Assembly: GCA_020051175.1 (NCBI GenBank)
Contig: JAGVJJ010000044.1
Location: forward strand, 124,001-188,000
Length of the DNA stretch: 64,000 nucleotides
Direction: 5' to 3'
Source of the DNA: Bacteroidia bacterium
GTDB lineage: Bacteria; Bacteroidota; Bacteroidia; 2-12-FULL-35-15
Numbering within the stretch: the first letter of the stretch is position 1; every line of letters starts with the position of its first letter. Below are positions 8,257 through 17,820 of this stretch, one piece after another. The position numbers were made by a program, and so were the translations under genes. The notes below the pieces were generated by a model. That model did not search any database, was not told the DNA's origin, and saw only the letters and a list, made by a program, of their open reading frames with translations.

Positions 8257-9264
8257 ATGCAAAGTCGAATTTCGAATAAAAAGATTTTAATTACAGGTGG
8301 TGCTGGTTTTATTGGCTCACACTTGGTTGATCATCTGCTTGAGTCAGGACATCATGTTACTGTGCTTGATGATTTGAGCAATGGAAAGCTGAATAATTTA
8401 AAAAGTGCGGAGCGCTTCAGCGCATTCCGTTTTATAAAGGGCAGTATCCTTGAATATGCACCCTGTGAAGAAGCTTGTAAAAATGTGGAGGTTGTTTATC
8501 ATCTGGCTTGTTTGGGAGTAAGACATTCCATTCATAGTCCTTTTGAAAATCACAGGGTAAATGCAGAAGGTACGTTGAATTTGCTTTTAGCTGCACGAAA
8601 GGAAAAAGTAGAACAGTTCGTTTATATATCAACCTCTGAAATTTACGGAAGAACCACTGCTTTCCCGATTACAGAAGCTAATTTAACACATCCTTTAACT
8701 GTTTATGGTGCCAGTAAACTTGCGGGGGAACATTATACGAATTCTTTTTTTGAGTGCTATGGAATGAACACCACAGTGCTTCGTATTTTTAATAACTATG
8801 GTCCCAGAGCTCATTATGAAGGAGATAGCGGAGAAATTATTCCGCGTACAATAGTGAATGTGCTGAATAATATTGCTCCTGTTATTTTTGGTGATGGTAG
8901 TATTACAAGAGATTTCTTTTTTGTAAAAGACACAGCAAAAGTATTGGGAGGTTTAATTGGGTTACAGAACATAGCAGGTAAAACATTTAATCTTGGTACC
9001 GGTGTTGAAATAAGTATGAAACATCTGGTGGAGCAGATATTGAATCTGGTGTCTAATACAGAATTAGAAATTAACTATTTACCCGATCGTCCGGCTGATG
9101 TTCCGCGTTTGTGGGTAGATTCATCAAAAATAAGATCGCTGTTGTCTATTGAAAATGAAATGCCTTTTATTGATGGTTTACGTGAAACCGTTGATTTTTA
9201 TACCGAATTGAATAAAAAAGAGAACTTAAGTAAAAGCATTAAAGTAATTAATTGGGAAAAATAA
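8257..9264 (+). CDS. NAD-dependent sugar epimerase/dehydratase (extended SDR)
   Basis: The 335-residue protein starts with the NAD-binding motif ILITGGAGFIGSHLVDHLL and has the SDR catalytic pair Tyr150-Lys154 in YGASK, preceded by YISTSEIYG. Extended SDRs of this kind epimerise, dehydrate or decarboxylate nucleotide sugars. The C-terminal FNLGTGVEIS and LPDRPADVPRLWVDSSK belong to the substrate-binding region. It lies 33 bp after the GT2 gene and 1 bp before an aminotransferase, so it may provide the keto-sugar that enzyme needs. Whether it is an epimerase or a dehydratase cannot be decided from the sequence. Confidence 0.87.
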   Translation: MQSRISNKKILITGGAGFIGSHLVDHLLESGHHVTVLDDLSNGKLNNLKSAERFSAFRFIKGSILEYAPCEEACKNVEVVYHLACLGVRHSIHSPFENHRVNAEGTLNLLLAARKEKVEQFVYISTSEIYGRTTAFPITEANLTHPLTVYGASKLAGEHYTNSFFECYGMNTTVLRIFNNYGPRAHYEGDSGEIIPRTIVNVLNNIAPVIFGDGSITRDFFFVKDTAKVLGGLIGLQNIAGKTFNLGTGVEISMKHLVEQILNLVSNTELEINYLPDRPADVPRLWVDSSKIRSLLSIENEMPFIDGLRETVDFYTELNKKENLSKSIKVINWEK

Positions 9265-9265
9265 A

Positions 9266-10393
9266 ATGATACCAATATCAAAACCTTATTTAACTGCCGA
9301 TGAAGCTCAGGCGGCATACGATACCATACTTACAGCCTGGATTACACAAGGCCCTAAAGTAATGGAGCTGGAAGAGAGATTTGCAAAGTATGTAGGGGCC
9401 AGATATGCTGTGGCGGTATCAAATTGTACCACAGGTTTACATCTGGCGATGATAGTGGCCGGTATTGGCCCTGACGATGAAGTAATTTGCCCTTCGATGA
9501 GCTATATTGCAACAGCCAATTCAATAAAATATGTTGGTGCAAAACCGGTTTTTGCAGAAGTAGGTGAAGATTATAATATTGATGTGGTACATGCAGAAAA
9601 ACTCATTACACCTAAAACAAAGGCCATCTTAATTGTTCATCAAATAGGATTTCCTGCGGATATTGATGCATTTAAAGCATTGTGTAATAAATACAATTTA
9701 AAGCTGATTGAAGACGCGGCTTGTGCCGCTGGTTCATCATACAAAGGAGCCAAAATAGGATCACACTCTGATCTGGTTTGTTTCTCTTTTCATCCACGAA
9801 AAGTGGTGAGTACAGGTGATGGAGGAATGGTTACTACAAATAATGAAGAATATTACAACAGGATGAAACTGCTTCGTCAACATGGAATGTCAATCAACGA
9901 CAGAGTTCGTCATAGTTCTGACAAAGTGCTGTTTGAAGATCATCTTGAAGTAGGTTATAATTACCGTATGACGGATATACAAGCTGCTGTAGGAATAAAA
10001 CAAATAGAAAAGCTCGACTGGATTGTCGAAGAGCGAAGGAAAATTGGACTGTATTATCTAGAGCAGCTGGCGGCTGTTCCAAACATACGTTTACCAAAGG
10101 AGAATGAAAATGTTCATTCGAACTTTCAGAGTTTTTCTATTTACCTGGAGCCGGAATGCAAAATTTCAAGAAATGATTTAATGCAGCGGCTGCTGGATAT
10201 GAGAATTGCTACGAGAAGAGGTATTATGACCACACATCGCCAGACTGCTTATGCCGATTATTGTAAGGGGCTTGAACTTCCGGTATCAGAGGATTTGTGT
10301 GACAGGAGTATATTAATTCCCTTATATATTCCGATGCATCAGGAAGACATTGACAAAGTGGTAAATTCTTTGAAAGCTCTACTGAAAAGCTAG
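9266..10393 (+). CDS. DegT/DnrJ/EryC1/StrS-family sugar aminotransferase, second copy
   Basis: A 375-residue PLP enzyme. SNCTTGLHLAMIVAGIG, IEDAACAAGSSYKG and FSFHPRKVVSTGDGG define the fold, and Lys179 in HPRKVVS is the expected PLP lysine. It begins one base after the SDR stop, indicating a tight functional pair: the SDR would make a keto-sugar nucleotide and this enzyme would aminate it. The sequence around the PLP lysine differs clearly from the gene at 3216 (HPRK versus YPGK), so the two probably use different substrates. Confidence 0.88.
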   Translation: MIPISKPYLTADEAQAAYDTILTAWITQGPKVMELEERFAKYVGARYAVAVSNCTTGLHLAMIVAGIGPDDEVICPSMSYIATANSIKYVGAKPVFAEVGEDYNIDVVHAEKLITPKTKAILIVHQIGFPADIDAFKALCNKYNLKLIEDAACAAGSSYKGAKIGSHSDLVCFSFHPRKVVSTGDGGMVTTNNEEYYNRMKLLRQHGMSINDRVRHSSDKVLFEDHLEVGYNYRMTDIQAAVGIKQIEKLDWIVEERRKIGLYYLEQLAAVPNIRLPKENENVHSNFQSFSIYLEPECKISRNDLMQRLLDMRIATRRGIMTTHRQTAYADYCKGLELPVSEDLCDRSILIPLYIPMHQEDIDKVVNSLKALLKS

Positions 10394-10401
10394 TTTAATC
10401 T

Positions 10402-11553
10402 ATGTATCCTCTTGATCCTTTATTTGCTGTCGTAATTTATATAATTGCATTCGCAGTTGGATATGTACTTCAGAAAAGCTATAAATTGACTCAAGCGAGG
10501 GGGCGATATGAATGTATTGATGGAATGAGGGGCTTTTTGGCTTTGGGTGTTTTTATCCATCATTCGGGCGCTTGGGGACAGAATTTTTTGGCAGGAACGT
10601 GGGATTTATCAGTTTCTAATTTATATAATCAGTTTGGCCAGACTAGTGTTGCTTTGTTTTTTATGATTACCAGCTTTTTATTTGTGTCTAAACTTTTTGA
10701 TTCACAAGGCAAGCAATTTAACTGGAATTCTTTTTTTATTTCACGGGTATTTCGATTGGTTCCAATGTTTTATTTCTCAATTATATTAATCGTTGTTACG
10801 GTTATGTATATTAGTAATTGGAAACTCAATGTTTCATTGGCAGATTTTTTTGTTTCATTATTTCATTGGTGCTTTTTTACAATATATAGTACAGCAGATG
10901 TTAATGGAATAGGTTATGCATCAATGGTTAACGGTGGTGTGCAATGGTCACTTTGGTATGAGTGGCTGTTTTATTTTAGCCTGCCTCTGCTTTCAATACT
11001 GATTCTAAAAAAAATACCTGGAATACAATATATTGTTTTAAGCGTAGTTTTTATCATCATTTTTTTTATAGCACGTGATATAAAAGCATACCATATTTAT
11101 TGCTTTATAGGAGGGGCAGTTCCTGTACTTTTACTTAGATTCACATCCTTCCATACAAAAATTAAAGAAGTATATAAGAGTATTTTACTGCTCTTGTGCT
11201 TAATTCTAATAGTTCAGTTCAATACTGTGGATAATATTTATTGTATTTTACTAATTACTCTTGTATTTACATTAGTAGCTATGGGTAATTCAGTATTTGG
11301 TATTTTAAAACATCCCGTTTTGAAATTACTGGGAGAAATCTGCTACAGTACATATTTGTTACACAGTATTTTATTATTCTTGGTTTTTCATTTTGGGTTT
11401 AGCTTTGAGAAGATGCGGTTGATGAAACCATTGGAATATTGCATAGTTATATTCTCAATAACGCCTGCGCTGGTAATTTTTAGTTTTTTTTGTTATAAAT
11501 ACGTAGAAAAACCCTTTATTGACAAAGGGAAAAAAATGATAAGACAGGTTTGA
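10402..11553 (+). CDS. Acyltransferase-3 family membrane O-acyltransferase
   Basis: This 383-residue protein has about ten hydrophobic segments and the acyltransferase-3 signatures RYECIDGMRGFLALGVFIHH (Arg near the start of motif I, catalytic-type His at its end) and GGVQWSLWYEWLFYFSLP. The family includes OafA, which O-acetylates polysaccharides in the inner membrane using cytoplasmic acetyl-CoA. It begins 9 bp after the aminotransferase and is the last gene of the + strand run. It converges on a - strand gene with only 15 bp between the stops. The likely role is decoration of the glycan made by this locus. Confidence 0.85.
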   Translation: MYPLDPLFAVVIYIIAFAVGYVLQKSYKLTQARGRYECIDGMRGFLALGVFIHHSGAWGQNFLAGTWDLSVSNLYNQFGQTSVALFFMITSFLFVSKLFDSQGKQFNWNSFFISRVFRLVPMFYFSIILIVVTVMYISNWKLNVSLADFFVSLFHWCFFTIYSTADVNGIGYASMVNGGVQWSLWYEWLFYFSLPLLSILILKKIPGIQYIVLSVVFIIIFFIARDIKAYHIYCFIGGAVPVLLLRFTSFHTKIKEVYKSILLLLCLILIVQFNTVDNIYCILLITLVFTLVAMGNSVFGILKHPVLKLLGEICYSTYLLHSILLFLVFHFGFSFEKMRLMKPLEYCIVIFSITPALVIFSFFCYKYVEKPFIDKGKKMIRQV

Positions 11554-11568
11554 AATTGGTTTTTTAAA

Positions 11569-13074
11569 TCATTTTTTATATTTGGCTACGAACTCTAATT
11601 TTTTCTCTTTACTGAACTCCACCCTGTAAAGAATAAAAAACAAAAGAATTATTATAAGTATAATTCCGGCACCTTGTATCAGATACATTTTTTCACTCAT
11701 CCAAGGTCCTACATGCATCCATAATTTCTGGTCAGGGAATCCCATGCTGCCATTTTCGTCCAATTGCATAAAGTATTTATATTTTTTGCTTGGATTTAAT
11801 GGATACCATATTTTGGAAGCAAATATCGAAAGGCAAGCAATAGTAATGTAAAAGGCATTAGAGAAAGAATGTTTGTTAATGGCTTTCGCGAGGAAAATAA
11901 TAATCCATGGTAACAGGTTAGCCAGGCACCTGGTTTCACAAATGATTCCAAAAGTGAACAGGTTTAAGCCGAATGCAAATACAAGTCCCCAGCCCATCTG
12001 GCTGATAAACTTACTGAAATCATTCCAGAAGAAAATTAGCAGTATCACCACTATTCCCCAGTATGATATATGTGAAACGAGCATGTGCAGTGGCCATATC
12101 AGTGCTGAAGCAACAGTACCTGTGAGCATATTACTCATTGGATAGAATTTATTAGGCGCTGGATGTAGCACATAAACTATATATGTCGTTAAGACAATTG
12201 TTAAGGCTGCAACAATAATATTTTTAAGCTTGAGTTTTTGAAAAAAAAGCCGGATGTTAAATAGAGAGGAATTCAAAACAATACCAGAAAAAAAGTATAG
12301 AAGTATCACAACTCCTCCAATACTTAAAGGCAGTAGAGTTCGATTAATTTTGGCAACTAGTTCCACCTGTATTTCTGCTTTCACTACAATGATCTCGTAC
12401 AAGCAGACTATTAAAGCAATTAATGCTGATGCTGACTGTATGGCAATTTTAGTGGCAGGTTTAAATTTTGAATAGGGCAATACCATAAACGGGATTGCAA
12501 TCAGAATAATGCCTTGGTAAAATAGCATTTGCCAGGTGAAACAAGCAAGTATAGTGCAAACAACGAGTCCGGTTGTATTCTTTTTCAAATAAAAAAATAG
12601 CATTGCTGTGCTCAAGACTATTGCCACAGTATCCGTTAGAGCTGGAAGAAAATAGGGTATTTTAATAACGGAAAAGCTAAGTACAAATAAAAGCATTGCC
12701 ATCAATTGGTTTTTGAACGAAACTTTAAGCAGAATTAGTATTCTTTTAATATAGTAACATGTTAATGCAATAGAAACAGCATTTAATACCTGAAAACCAG
12801 TAACAATATTGGCATTGGTTATTGATATAGAGAAAATTTTGAAAAATATTCCAACTACAAGTGAGGGGAAAATTCTGTGGACATAATAGGTATCAAAAAA
12901 GTAACTTCTTTGAAAATTATCAATTGAAACGAAACTGGAAAAAACAATTCCGTCCATACTGAAGCCTTCGTTCAGATAATAAACTTCGCCAATGAAAACA
13001 TAAGCAATCCCATAATAAAGAATTAAAAGAGGAAAGAACCAGGTATGATTAAGAATGGCTTGTAATTTTGTCAT
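11569..13074 (-). CDS. Multi-pass membrane protein, GT-C-like (paralogue of the gene at 18560)
   Basis: A 501-residue protein with about eleven to twelve hydrophobic segments and no name I can give. The N-terminus NHTWFFPLLILYYGIAYVF, the first-loop motif SYFFDTYYVHRIFPSL and the C-terminal DENGSMGFPDQKLWMHVGPW all recur in slightly changed form in the 497-residue protein at 18560-20053, so the two are paralogues. A long extracytoplasmic first loop with conserved acidic and aromatic residues resembles lipid-dependent GT-C glycosyltransferases. It is the last gene of the first membrane set, 209 bp downstream of the NeuD-like gene. A polymerase or transporter remains possible. Confidence 0.7.
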   Translation of the reverse strand: MTKLQAILNHTWFFPLLILYYGIAYVFIGEVYYLNEGFSMDGIVFSSFVSIDNFQRSYFFDTYYVHRIFPSLVVGIFFKIFSISITNANIVTGFQVLNAVSIALTCYYIKRILILLKVSFKNQLMAMLLFVLSFSVIKIPYFLPALTDTVAIVLSTAMLFFYLKKNTTGLVVCTILACFTWQMLFYQGIILIAIPFMVLPYSKFKPATKIAIQSASALIALIVCLYEIIVVKAEIQVELVAKINRTLLPLSIGGVVILLYFFSGIVLNSSLFNIRLFFQKLKLKNIIVAALTIVLTTYIVYVLHPAPNKFYPMSNMLTGTVASALIWPLHMLVSHISYWGIVVILLIFFWNDFSKFISQMGWGLVFAFGLNLFTFGIICETRCLANLLPWIIIFLAKAINKHSFSNAFYITIACLSIFASKIWYPLNPSKKYKYFMQLDENGSMGFPDQKLWMHVGPWMSEKMYLIQGAGIILIIILLFFILYRVEFSKEKKLEFVAKYKK

Positions 13075-13283
13075 TTTAAATAAAATAATGGCATTTTATG
13101 CTAGTCAAGGACTAATTTGCGTTTCAGTTTAATAGGTTGGAACTTAATGTAATTGTGACCTTGAATTTTCGTAAACATCCTCTTAAGTAAACTTTAGTAT
13201 TCTCTTTAAGTGCATAGAGCGAGTAAAATACAATATTTTGAGCGTTCACTTTTGGCGCAAAATGTCTTCCCTCTTCCTTCACT

Positions 13284-13970
13284 TCATATTTCTTCTGGGT
13301 TTACTTTAAACGTTTCATAACTGGTTTTTAGGGCGGGTTTAGCAGGTGAACCAATCATTAACTTACCGTCTTCGGTATTTTTTACAATTAATGCGCCACT
13401 TCCTACAATGTTGTCTTTTCCAAGTATAATAGTATCATTGAAAGTGCTGTTTACTCCTATAAATGAACTTTCGCCAATAGTACAGAATCCTGATATAACA
13501 CAGTGTGAAGTAATATACACATGATCTTCAATTCTTGTCTGATGACCAATATGATTACCACTCCACAAAATGATATTATTGCCAAGCTTCACCTTGTGTT
13601 GAATGACGTTATTCTCAAAAATAAAATTGTTTTCACCCATTTCAACATTTCTCCATAAAAACGCTCTACTGCTAATATAATTGGCACATGTAAACCCCAT
13701 ATCTTTAGCTTGTAAAAACAGCTTTTTTCGAACTCTGTTAAGCTTTACATAAGAAATGGCTATATATAACTTTACTTCTTTGGGAGTGAAATAATCCAAT
13801 AGCTTTTCAAAAGGGTAAACTGGTAAGCCATTGTATTGATTGTCGCGTATAAGTACCTCACTGGCAGCATAGCCCACTACCTCATATTCGGAATCATAGG
13901 TGAAATACTCAAAAGCAATATCGGCCGTTTCTCCCGTTCCTATTATGATCAGCTTTTTATCTTTTTTCAT
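13284..13970 (-). CDS. NeuD/PglD-like sugar O- or N-acetyltransferase
   Basis: A 228-residue two-domain protein. Residues 1-90 form a small Rossmann-like domain (KLIIIGTGETADIAFEYF) that binds the sugar nucleotide, as in PglD. The rest is a left-handed beta-helix with GNHIGHQTRIEDHVYITSH, where a His at the helix active site acts as base in relatives, followed by CTIGESSFIGVNST. Family members acetylate amino sugars or sialic acids from acetyl-CoA. It has its own candidate promoter (14041-14048) and is flanked by membrane glycosyltransferase-like genes, so it probably modifies a sugar used in the same glycan. Confidence 0.85.
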   Translation of the reverse strand: MKKDKKLIIIGTGETADIAFEYFTYDSEYEVVGYAASEVLIRDNQYNGLPVYPFEKLLDYFTPKEVKLYIAISYVKLNRVRKKLFLQAKDMGFTCANYISSRAFLWRNVEMGENNFIFENNVIQHKVKLGNNIILWSGNHIGHQTRIEDHVYITSHCVISGFCTIGESSFIGVNSTFNDTIILGKDNIVGSGALIVKNTEDGKLMIGSPAKPALKTSYETFKVNPEEI

Positions 13971-14040
13971 ATTTAATTATAGCTATTAAACAATTTTATC
14001 CAGAAAATTCTATGAGAGATATTTTAGGTATTTGTAATTT

Positions 14041-14048
14041 CAAAGGTA
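14041..14048 (-). promoter_or_regulatory. Candidate Bacteroidota -7 promoter element
   Basis: The minus strand reads TACCTTTG, matching TAnnTTTG, about 70 bases upstream of the NeuD-like gene. No clear -33 TTTG is seen at standard spacing. Confidence 0.4.
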
Positions 14049-14128
14049 AATAATTTTTATTTTATAAATCAGTAACGTGTGCAGTTACAATTAAATTCTA
14101 CAAATTCGATCCGGAATAATTTTTTGTT

Positions 14129-15736
14129 TTACTTTTTTGCAAACACTTTTATCTGGAAATTCATTTTTCGGATATTTTCACGCTCACTAATATTGTGACC
14201 TTCATACTGATAGGCCTTAAAATTAATATAGTGTGTTCTGGTATACAATAAGTGGAGATTCGTTCCAGGGACAAATGGTTGAAATAATGTATAATCACTT
14301 ACAGGGTAATAAAAGCAGCCATTCGTGATTAGATGCGGTTTTGAATTTGGATATGTTTTTTTATGTGTGGGTAAGTAGAATAGATATTCAACTTCTCCAG
14401 GTGTCACCGACCATCCATATGGGTATTCGCAAACCGTTTCAACGTCTTTTAAGTCATTGTTTTTACTCAGTTCCCAGAATACATCTCTTGGATAGCTAAT
14501 AGAATAATATTCATTGAATTTAAGAGCAAAGCCAATAACAAAAATAAGAGATATAAAAAGCAAAGCAGCCTTATTTTTTGTGGTTATTTTCACTAATAAT
14601 GCATTAACGCCTAAAACCATAAAGGTGCACATAAAGGGTAAATATTCATGCAATGAACGCCCCATTAAAATAAAATAGGAAAAAAAATATCCTACGCTCG
14701 CATAAATTAAGTACATTCCAATAAGTGCAGAACCTAGTAGAATTATAATTCGATTTTCCTTGTATTTGCCACGGGCAACTTTGTAAATTAATAAAGCAGC
14801 AAAAACAAATACACCACTTAGTAGCAATATTCCTGGGATACCTTCCACCTCAAATAAATACTTAACTATAAATGAATATGATTCCTCCGCTGAACCTTGA
14901 TTTACAATTTCGGAAGCATGAATGGCGTCATCAATATAAGATACATTTCCATACCTCGACATGATTTCAAAAATACCAAGACAATAGATACTGCCGAGGG
15001 CAAAATAGCAGGAGTGATAAAATTTTTGCATCAGGTTTTTTTTGTTGATATTATTAAAGAAAAATAAAAATGCAACAAGAAAAAAAAGTGGAAAATATCC
15101 AGGGTAAACCAGGTAAGCAAAGAATGTAATTACTCCATAAAGCGTAGATTTTTTAAATGACAGTTTATCTGCATTGGTGTATTTTATAGTTTTATAAATA
15201 AAAATGTAAAAAATTAAAATACTTGTATCATAAGCAAGTACATGCCTTAGGTATAAGTATGAGTTTGTTAAAGTACTCAAAAGCAAAACGCTTACCAGTG
15301 CCAGGAAGCTGTTCTTTAATATGAGTTTTGATAACTTGAAATGAATAATAAGTATAAAAATGTAGACAATAAAATTAAAAATAAATAACGGATAAGAATT
15401 GCTGCTTTCGTAACAGTAAGTGTCGGAGATATAACCTGTTAGTTGCTGTATAGCGTTGGGTATGGTAGATAATATAACATCGCCTGGCTTTGACTTGGTT
15501 GAAAAGATAGCATTGCAGGCTGAGGAAAAATCAAGTTTAGCTATGTCATCTAGCACTTTTCCTGCCGCCATAAAGCGGAATTCATCAGGGAATGTCATGA
15601 AGCCCGTTTTTATAAGGCTGAATTTTGTTGCCGTTATTATTACAATAAAAGTAATGATAAGAAGGTGCATCGGCTTATTTCTATAATTGTCCATTATAGA
15701 ATTTTTGAGAAAAAGAAGTTTGTCCTTTATCATCAT
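14129..15736 (-). CDS. Multi-pass membrane protein, probable GT-C-type glycosyltransferase
   Basis: The 535 residues include about twelve hydrophobic segments and a charged first extracytoplasmic loop with TGFMTFPDEFRFMAAGK. The DE pair after the first membrane helix is the typical site of GT-C (GT39-like) enzymes, which use polyprenyl-phosphate sugars outside the inner membrane. A soluble C-terminal stretch of about 120 residues (VCEYPYGWSVTPGEVEYLF) follows the last helix. Its start overlaps the upstream membrane gene by 4 bp (15733-15736). It has no counterpart in the second membrane set, so it is an addition to the first one. The acceptor and sugar are unknown. Confidence 0.7.
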   Translation of the reverse strand: MMIKDKLLFLKNSIMDNYRNKPMHLLIITFIVIITATKFSLIKTGFMTFPDEFRFMAAGKVLDDIAKLDFSSACNAIFSTKSKPGDVILSTIPNAIQQLTGYISDTYCYESSNSYPLFIFNFIVYIFILIIHFKLSKLILKNSFLALVSVLLLSTLTNSYLYLRHVLAYDTSILIFYIFIYKTIKYTNADKLSFKKSTLYGVITFFAYLVYPGYFPLFFLVAFLFFFNNINKKNLMQKFYHSCYFALGSIYCLGIFEIMSRYGNVSYIDDAIHASEIVNQGSAEESYSFIVKYLFEVEGIPGILLLSGVFVFAALLIYKVARGKYKENRIIILLGSALIGMYLIYASVGYFFSYFILMGRSLHEYLPFMCTFMVLGVNALLVKITTKNKAALLFISLIFVIGFALKFNEYYSISYPRDVFWELSKNNDLKDVETVCEYPYGWSVTPGEVEYLFYLPTHKKTYPNSKPHLITNGCFYYPVSDYTLFQPFVPGTNLHLLYTRTHYINFKAYQYEGHNISERENIRKMNFQIKVFAKK

Positions 15737-17169
15737 TTTTTAGCCTTCTTTAAAATGTATTCTGAAAGGTTATACTGCGATCCGGATTTGCCATTGATAG
15801 CAAGAAAATAAATAAATATAAAAGTAGGAAATAATTGAAAGAATAAGCGATGTACCGATGTGGAAAGATAATAAACAAGTCCTAAAGGTGTAACAATTTC
15901 CACGAAAAAAAATCCTGTAAGCATTGAGAAAAATAAAGTAAAGTTGGAAACAAAGCTGTAGTTGTTCTCTTTTATATTAATTCCTTTAAACAAAATTCCG
16001 GCAAGAAAAAGCCACCAGGGGTTTATGGCCCATTTGCCGAACGTGCTGAATTGCTTAACAAACCAGTGCCACACAATTTCGTAACGCGAAAAATCAGTAA
16101 GCTTGGAGAATGTTTCGGAACCCTGCGCTGAAATGATTTGGTTAGGGGGTGCAATAATTAATTTTTGGTAAGCAATTAAAAGTAAAAATGGAAGCATACC
16201 TAGTAGTACATATTTTAATTCATTCATTAAAGAAATCCGGTCCTGAAAGAAAATTCGAATGGATTGCGATGCAAATAAACAAACAATAAACAGTAATCCT
16301 TCATTTTTACTCCATGCTGCCATTCCGGCTGTAAGACCGGCAGCAATAAACAGATTAGGTTTAATTGTGGCGCCCCTGCGTGCAAGTGTTAGCAATACAA
16401 CGGTGGCAAGATAGAAATATCCAACTGTGTTGTCGGCATATTGTGAATGTCCCATCACCATAAAAAAAGGGGTGCACAGCAAAATTAATCCAGCAATTAG
16501 ACCTTCTGTTTTTGTATTAAATAAATTTACTGAAGACGATAATAATCCGATTGTACAGAATGTAAAAATAAAAGCGGAAGCTATGGGTATCCATACACTT
16601 TCATTGGCGGATAATAACCATGATTTTGCGATAAATCCTCTCTGAAGCAACGGGTAATCCGGATGAAAGTCTATAGCATTCATCTGGTGTAGCATCTGTG
16701 GCCAGTTGTCAGGGGCACGGCTAATAAACTTAGCAATTAAATTCCAACATGACCACGCATCCCATAATCCGTGGGGGCTTTGTACAGAATTGAAATAGAA
16801 GATCCCAACATCTGTAATCCAGGAATACAAATAAAGAACTGCAGCAAGCAGCAGTACAATATTGGAAATTGAAGTTGCAGAATTAAATTTATCGAACGTA
16901 TAATTAATTTTCTTTCCAGTGCGGCTTTGCTCACGCTTATATCTCAGGATTAAAAAAATAAGTAAACCTGTTTCCAATATAAAAATGATCCAATAAGGGA
17001 TTCCGATGAGGTTCAGGGAAATAAAAAAAGCTGTGGAAATCCCAATTCCTATTGGCAAAGAAAGATTAAACAGGAACCTGGAATAAATAGTTGATGCACC
17101 CTTGAAAAAAAAGTGAAAAGCAAGAATCCCAACCAGTAAGGGCATTAATATGGATAAAGCAAACATCAT
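15733..17169 (-). CDS. Multi-pass membrane protein, GT39-like (paralogue of the gene at 20110)
   Basis: A 478-residue membrane protein with about eleven hydrophobic segments. It shares its plan with the 468-residue protein at 20110, for example the N-terminal RFLFNLSLPIGIGIS, the loop SPHGLWDAWSCWNLIAKFIS with HPDYPLLQRGFIAKSW, and YADNTVGYFYLATVVLLTLA. DYPLL and WDAW are reminiscent of GT39-like glycosyltransferases. It overlaps the small upstream gene by exactly 4 bp (17166-17169), as its paralogue does with its own small partner. That conservation suggests the two products work as a pair. The family assignment is tentative. Confidence 0.7.
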   Translation of the reverse strand: MMFALSILMPLLVGILAFHFFFKGASTIYSRFLFNLSLPIGIGISTAFFISLNLIGIPYWIIFILETGLLIFLILRYKREQSRTGKKINYTFDKFNSATSISNIVLLLAAVLYLYSWITDVGIFYFNSVQSPHGLWDAWSCWNLIAKFISRAPDNWPQMLHQMNAIDFHPDYPLLQRGFIAKSWLLSANESVWIPIASAFIFTFCTIGLLSSSVNLFNTKTEGLIAGLILLCTPFFMVMGHSQYADNTVGYFYLATVVLLTLARRGATIKPNLFIAAGLTAGMAAWSKNEGLLFIVCLFASQSIRIFFQDRISLMNELKYVLLGMLPFLLLIAYQKLIIAPPNQIISAQGSETFSKLTDFSRYEIVWHWFVKQFSTFGKWAINPWWLFLAGILFKGINIKENNYSFVSNFTLFFSMLTGFFFVEIVTPLGLVYYLSTSVHRLFFQLFPTFIFIYFLAINGKSGSQYNLSEYILKKAKK

Positions 17170-17711
17170 CGGGCTAGTACAATTATTCCATTATCAAAAT
17201 CCTTAATTACTTTCCATCCATTGTTCAGGTGATAATTGCTTGAAGGATCAATGTGCCCGCTGGTATACAGATTATAAAGCACCGTGTCGCAAACTCTGTT
17301 GGATAATGTTGGGGGGCTGGCGCCATTATTAAAAACCACACGGTCCCTTGCAGTTTCATTTCTTAGTAGTACATGGGGCGCCATGTAATATTGAGTAAGT
17401 GCATAATGCATTTCTCTTGTACCATTATTGGGTACCACCGCTTCTCCAACGTACGACAGTGTAGTTGGGGTTTTGAAAATTTGTTTTACTTCTTCAAAGC
17501 GGCCTGCATAAGCAGTTATATCATCTTTTTTATATACCTGCTCTGTATATTGAATTGGATTTAAGAACTGACTATGATAACCTTTTGAATCACTCTGACC
17601 GGGATCACCCGTATAGGTTGTCCATTGCTGCCATCCTATAATCATCAGCAGCAATAAACACGCCAGGGCTCTTAAGTCCTTCAAAAGTTGAGGGATAGCA
17701 TTCATCACCAA
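17166..17711 (-). CDS. Small membrane-anchored protein (paralogue of the gene at 21513)
   Basis: I do not recognise this 181-residue protein. One N-terminal hydrophobic segment (residues ~12-25, ALACLLLLMIIGW) would anchor it in the inner membrane with the rest in the periplasm. LTQYYMAPHVL and the closing NLYTSGHIDPSSNYHLNNGW are matched in the 152-residue protein at 21513. Both copies sit directly upstream of, and overlap by 4 bp, a ~470-residue membrane protein. A TAnnTTTG element lies 21 bases upstream of the start. The likely role is a partner subunit of that membrane protein. Confidence 0.7.
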   Translation of the reverse strand: MVMNAIPQLLKDLRALACLLLLMIIGWQQWTTYTGDPGQSDSKGYHSQFLNPIQYTEQVYKKDDITAYAGRFEEVKQIFKTPTTLSYVGEAVVPNNGTREMHYALTQYYMAPHVLLRNETARDRVVFNNGASPPTLSNRVCDTVLYNLYTSGHIDPSSNYHLNNGWKVIKDFDNGIIVLAR

Positions 17712-17731
17712 AAATGTTCGTAGATTTGTTG

Positions 17732-17739
17732 CAAACGTA
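17732..17739 (-). promoter_or_regulatory. Candidate Bacteroidota -7 promoter element
   Basis: The minus strand reads TACGTTTG, a full TAnnTTTG match, 21 bases upstream of the first gene of the membrane set running 17711 to 14129. A -33 element is not evident. Confidence 0.45.
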
Positions 17740-17820
17740 TTGTAAATATAGCACTCTTATTTGGTTAAATGCGGTGGAGTATATATAAATTTTATGACCT
17801 TATAAATTGTAATTTTAAAC

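Noticed and set aside
13075-13283. Possible small gene in the gap between the 501-residue membrane gene and the NeuD-like gene
   Set aside because: No frame of useful length with a start codon or family resemblance; the stretch is AT-rich with nothing I can name.
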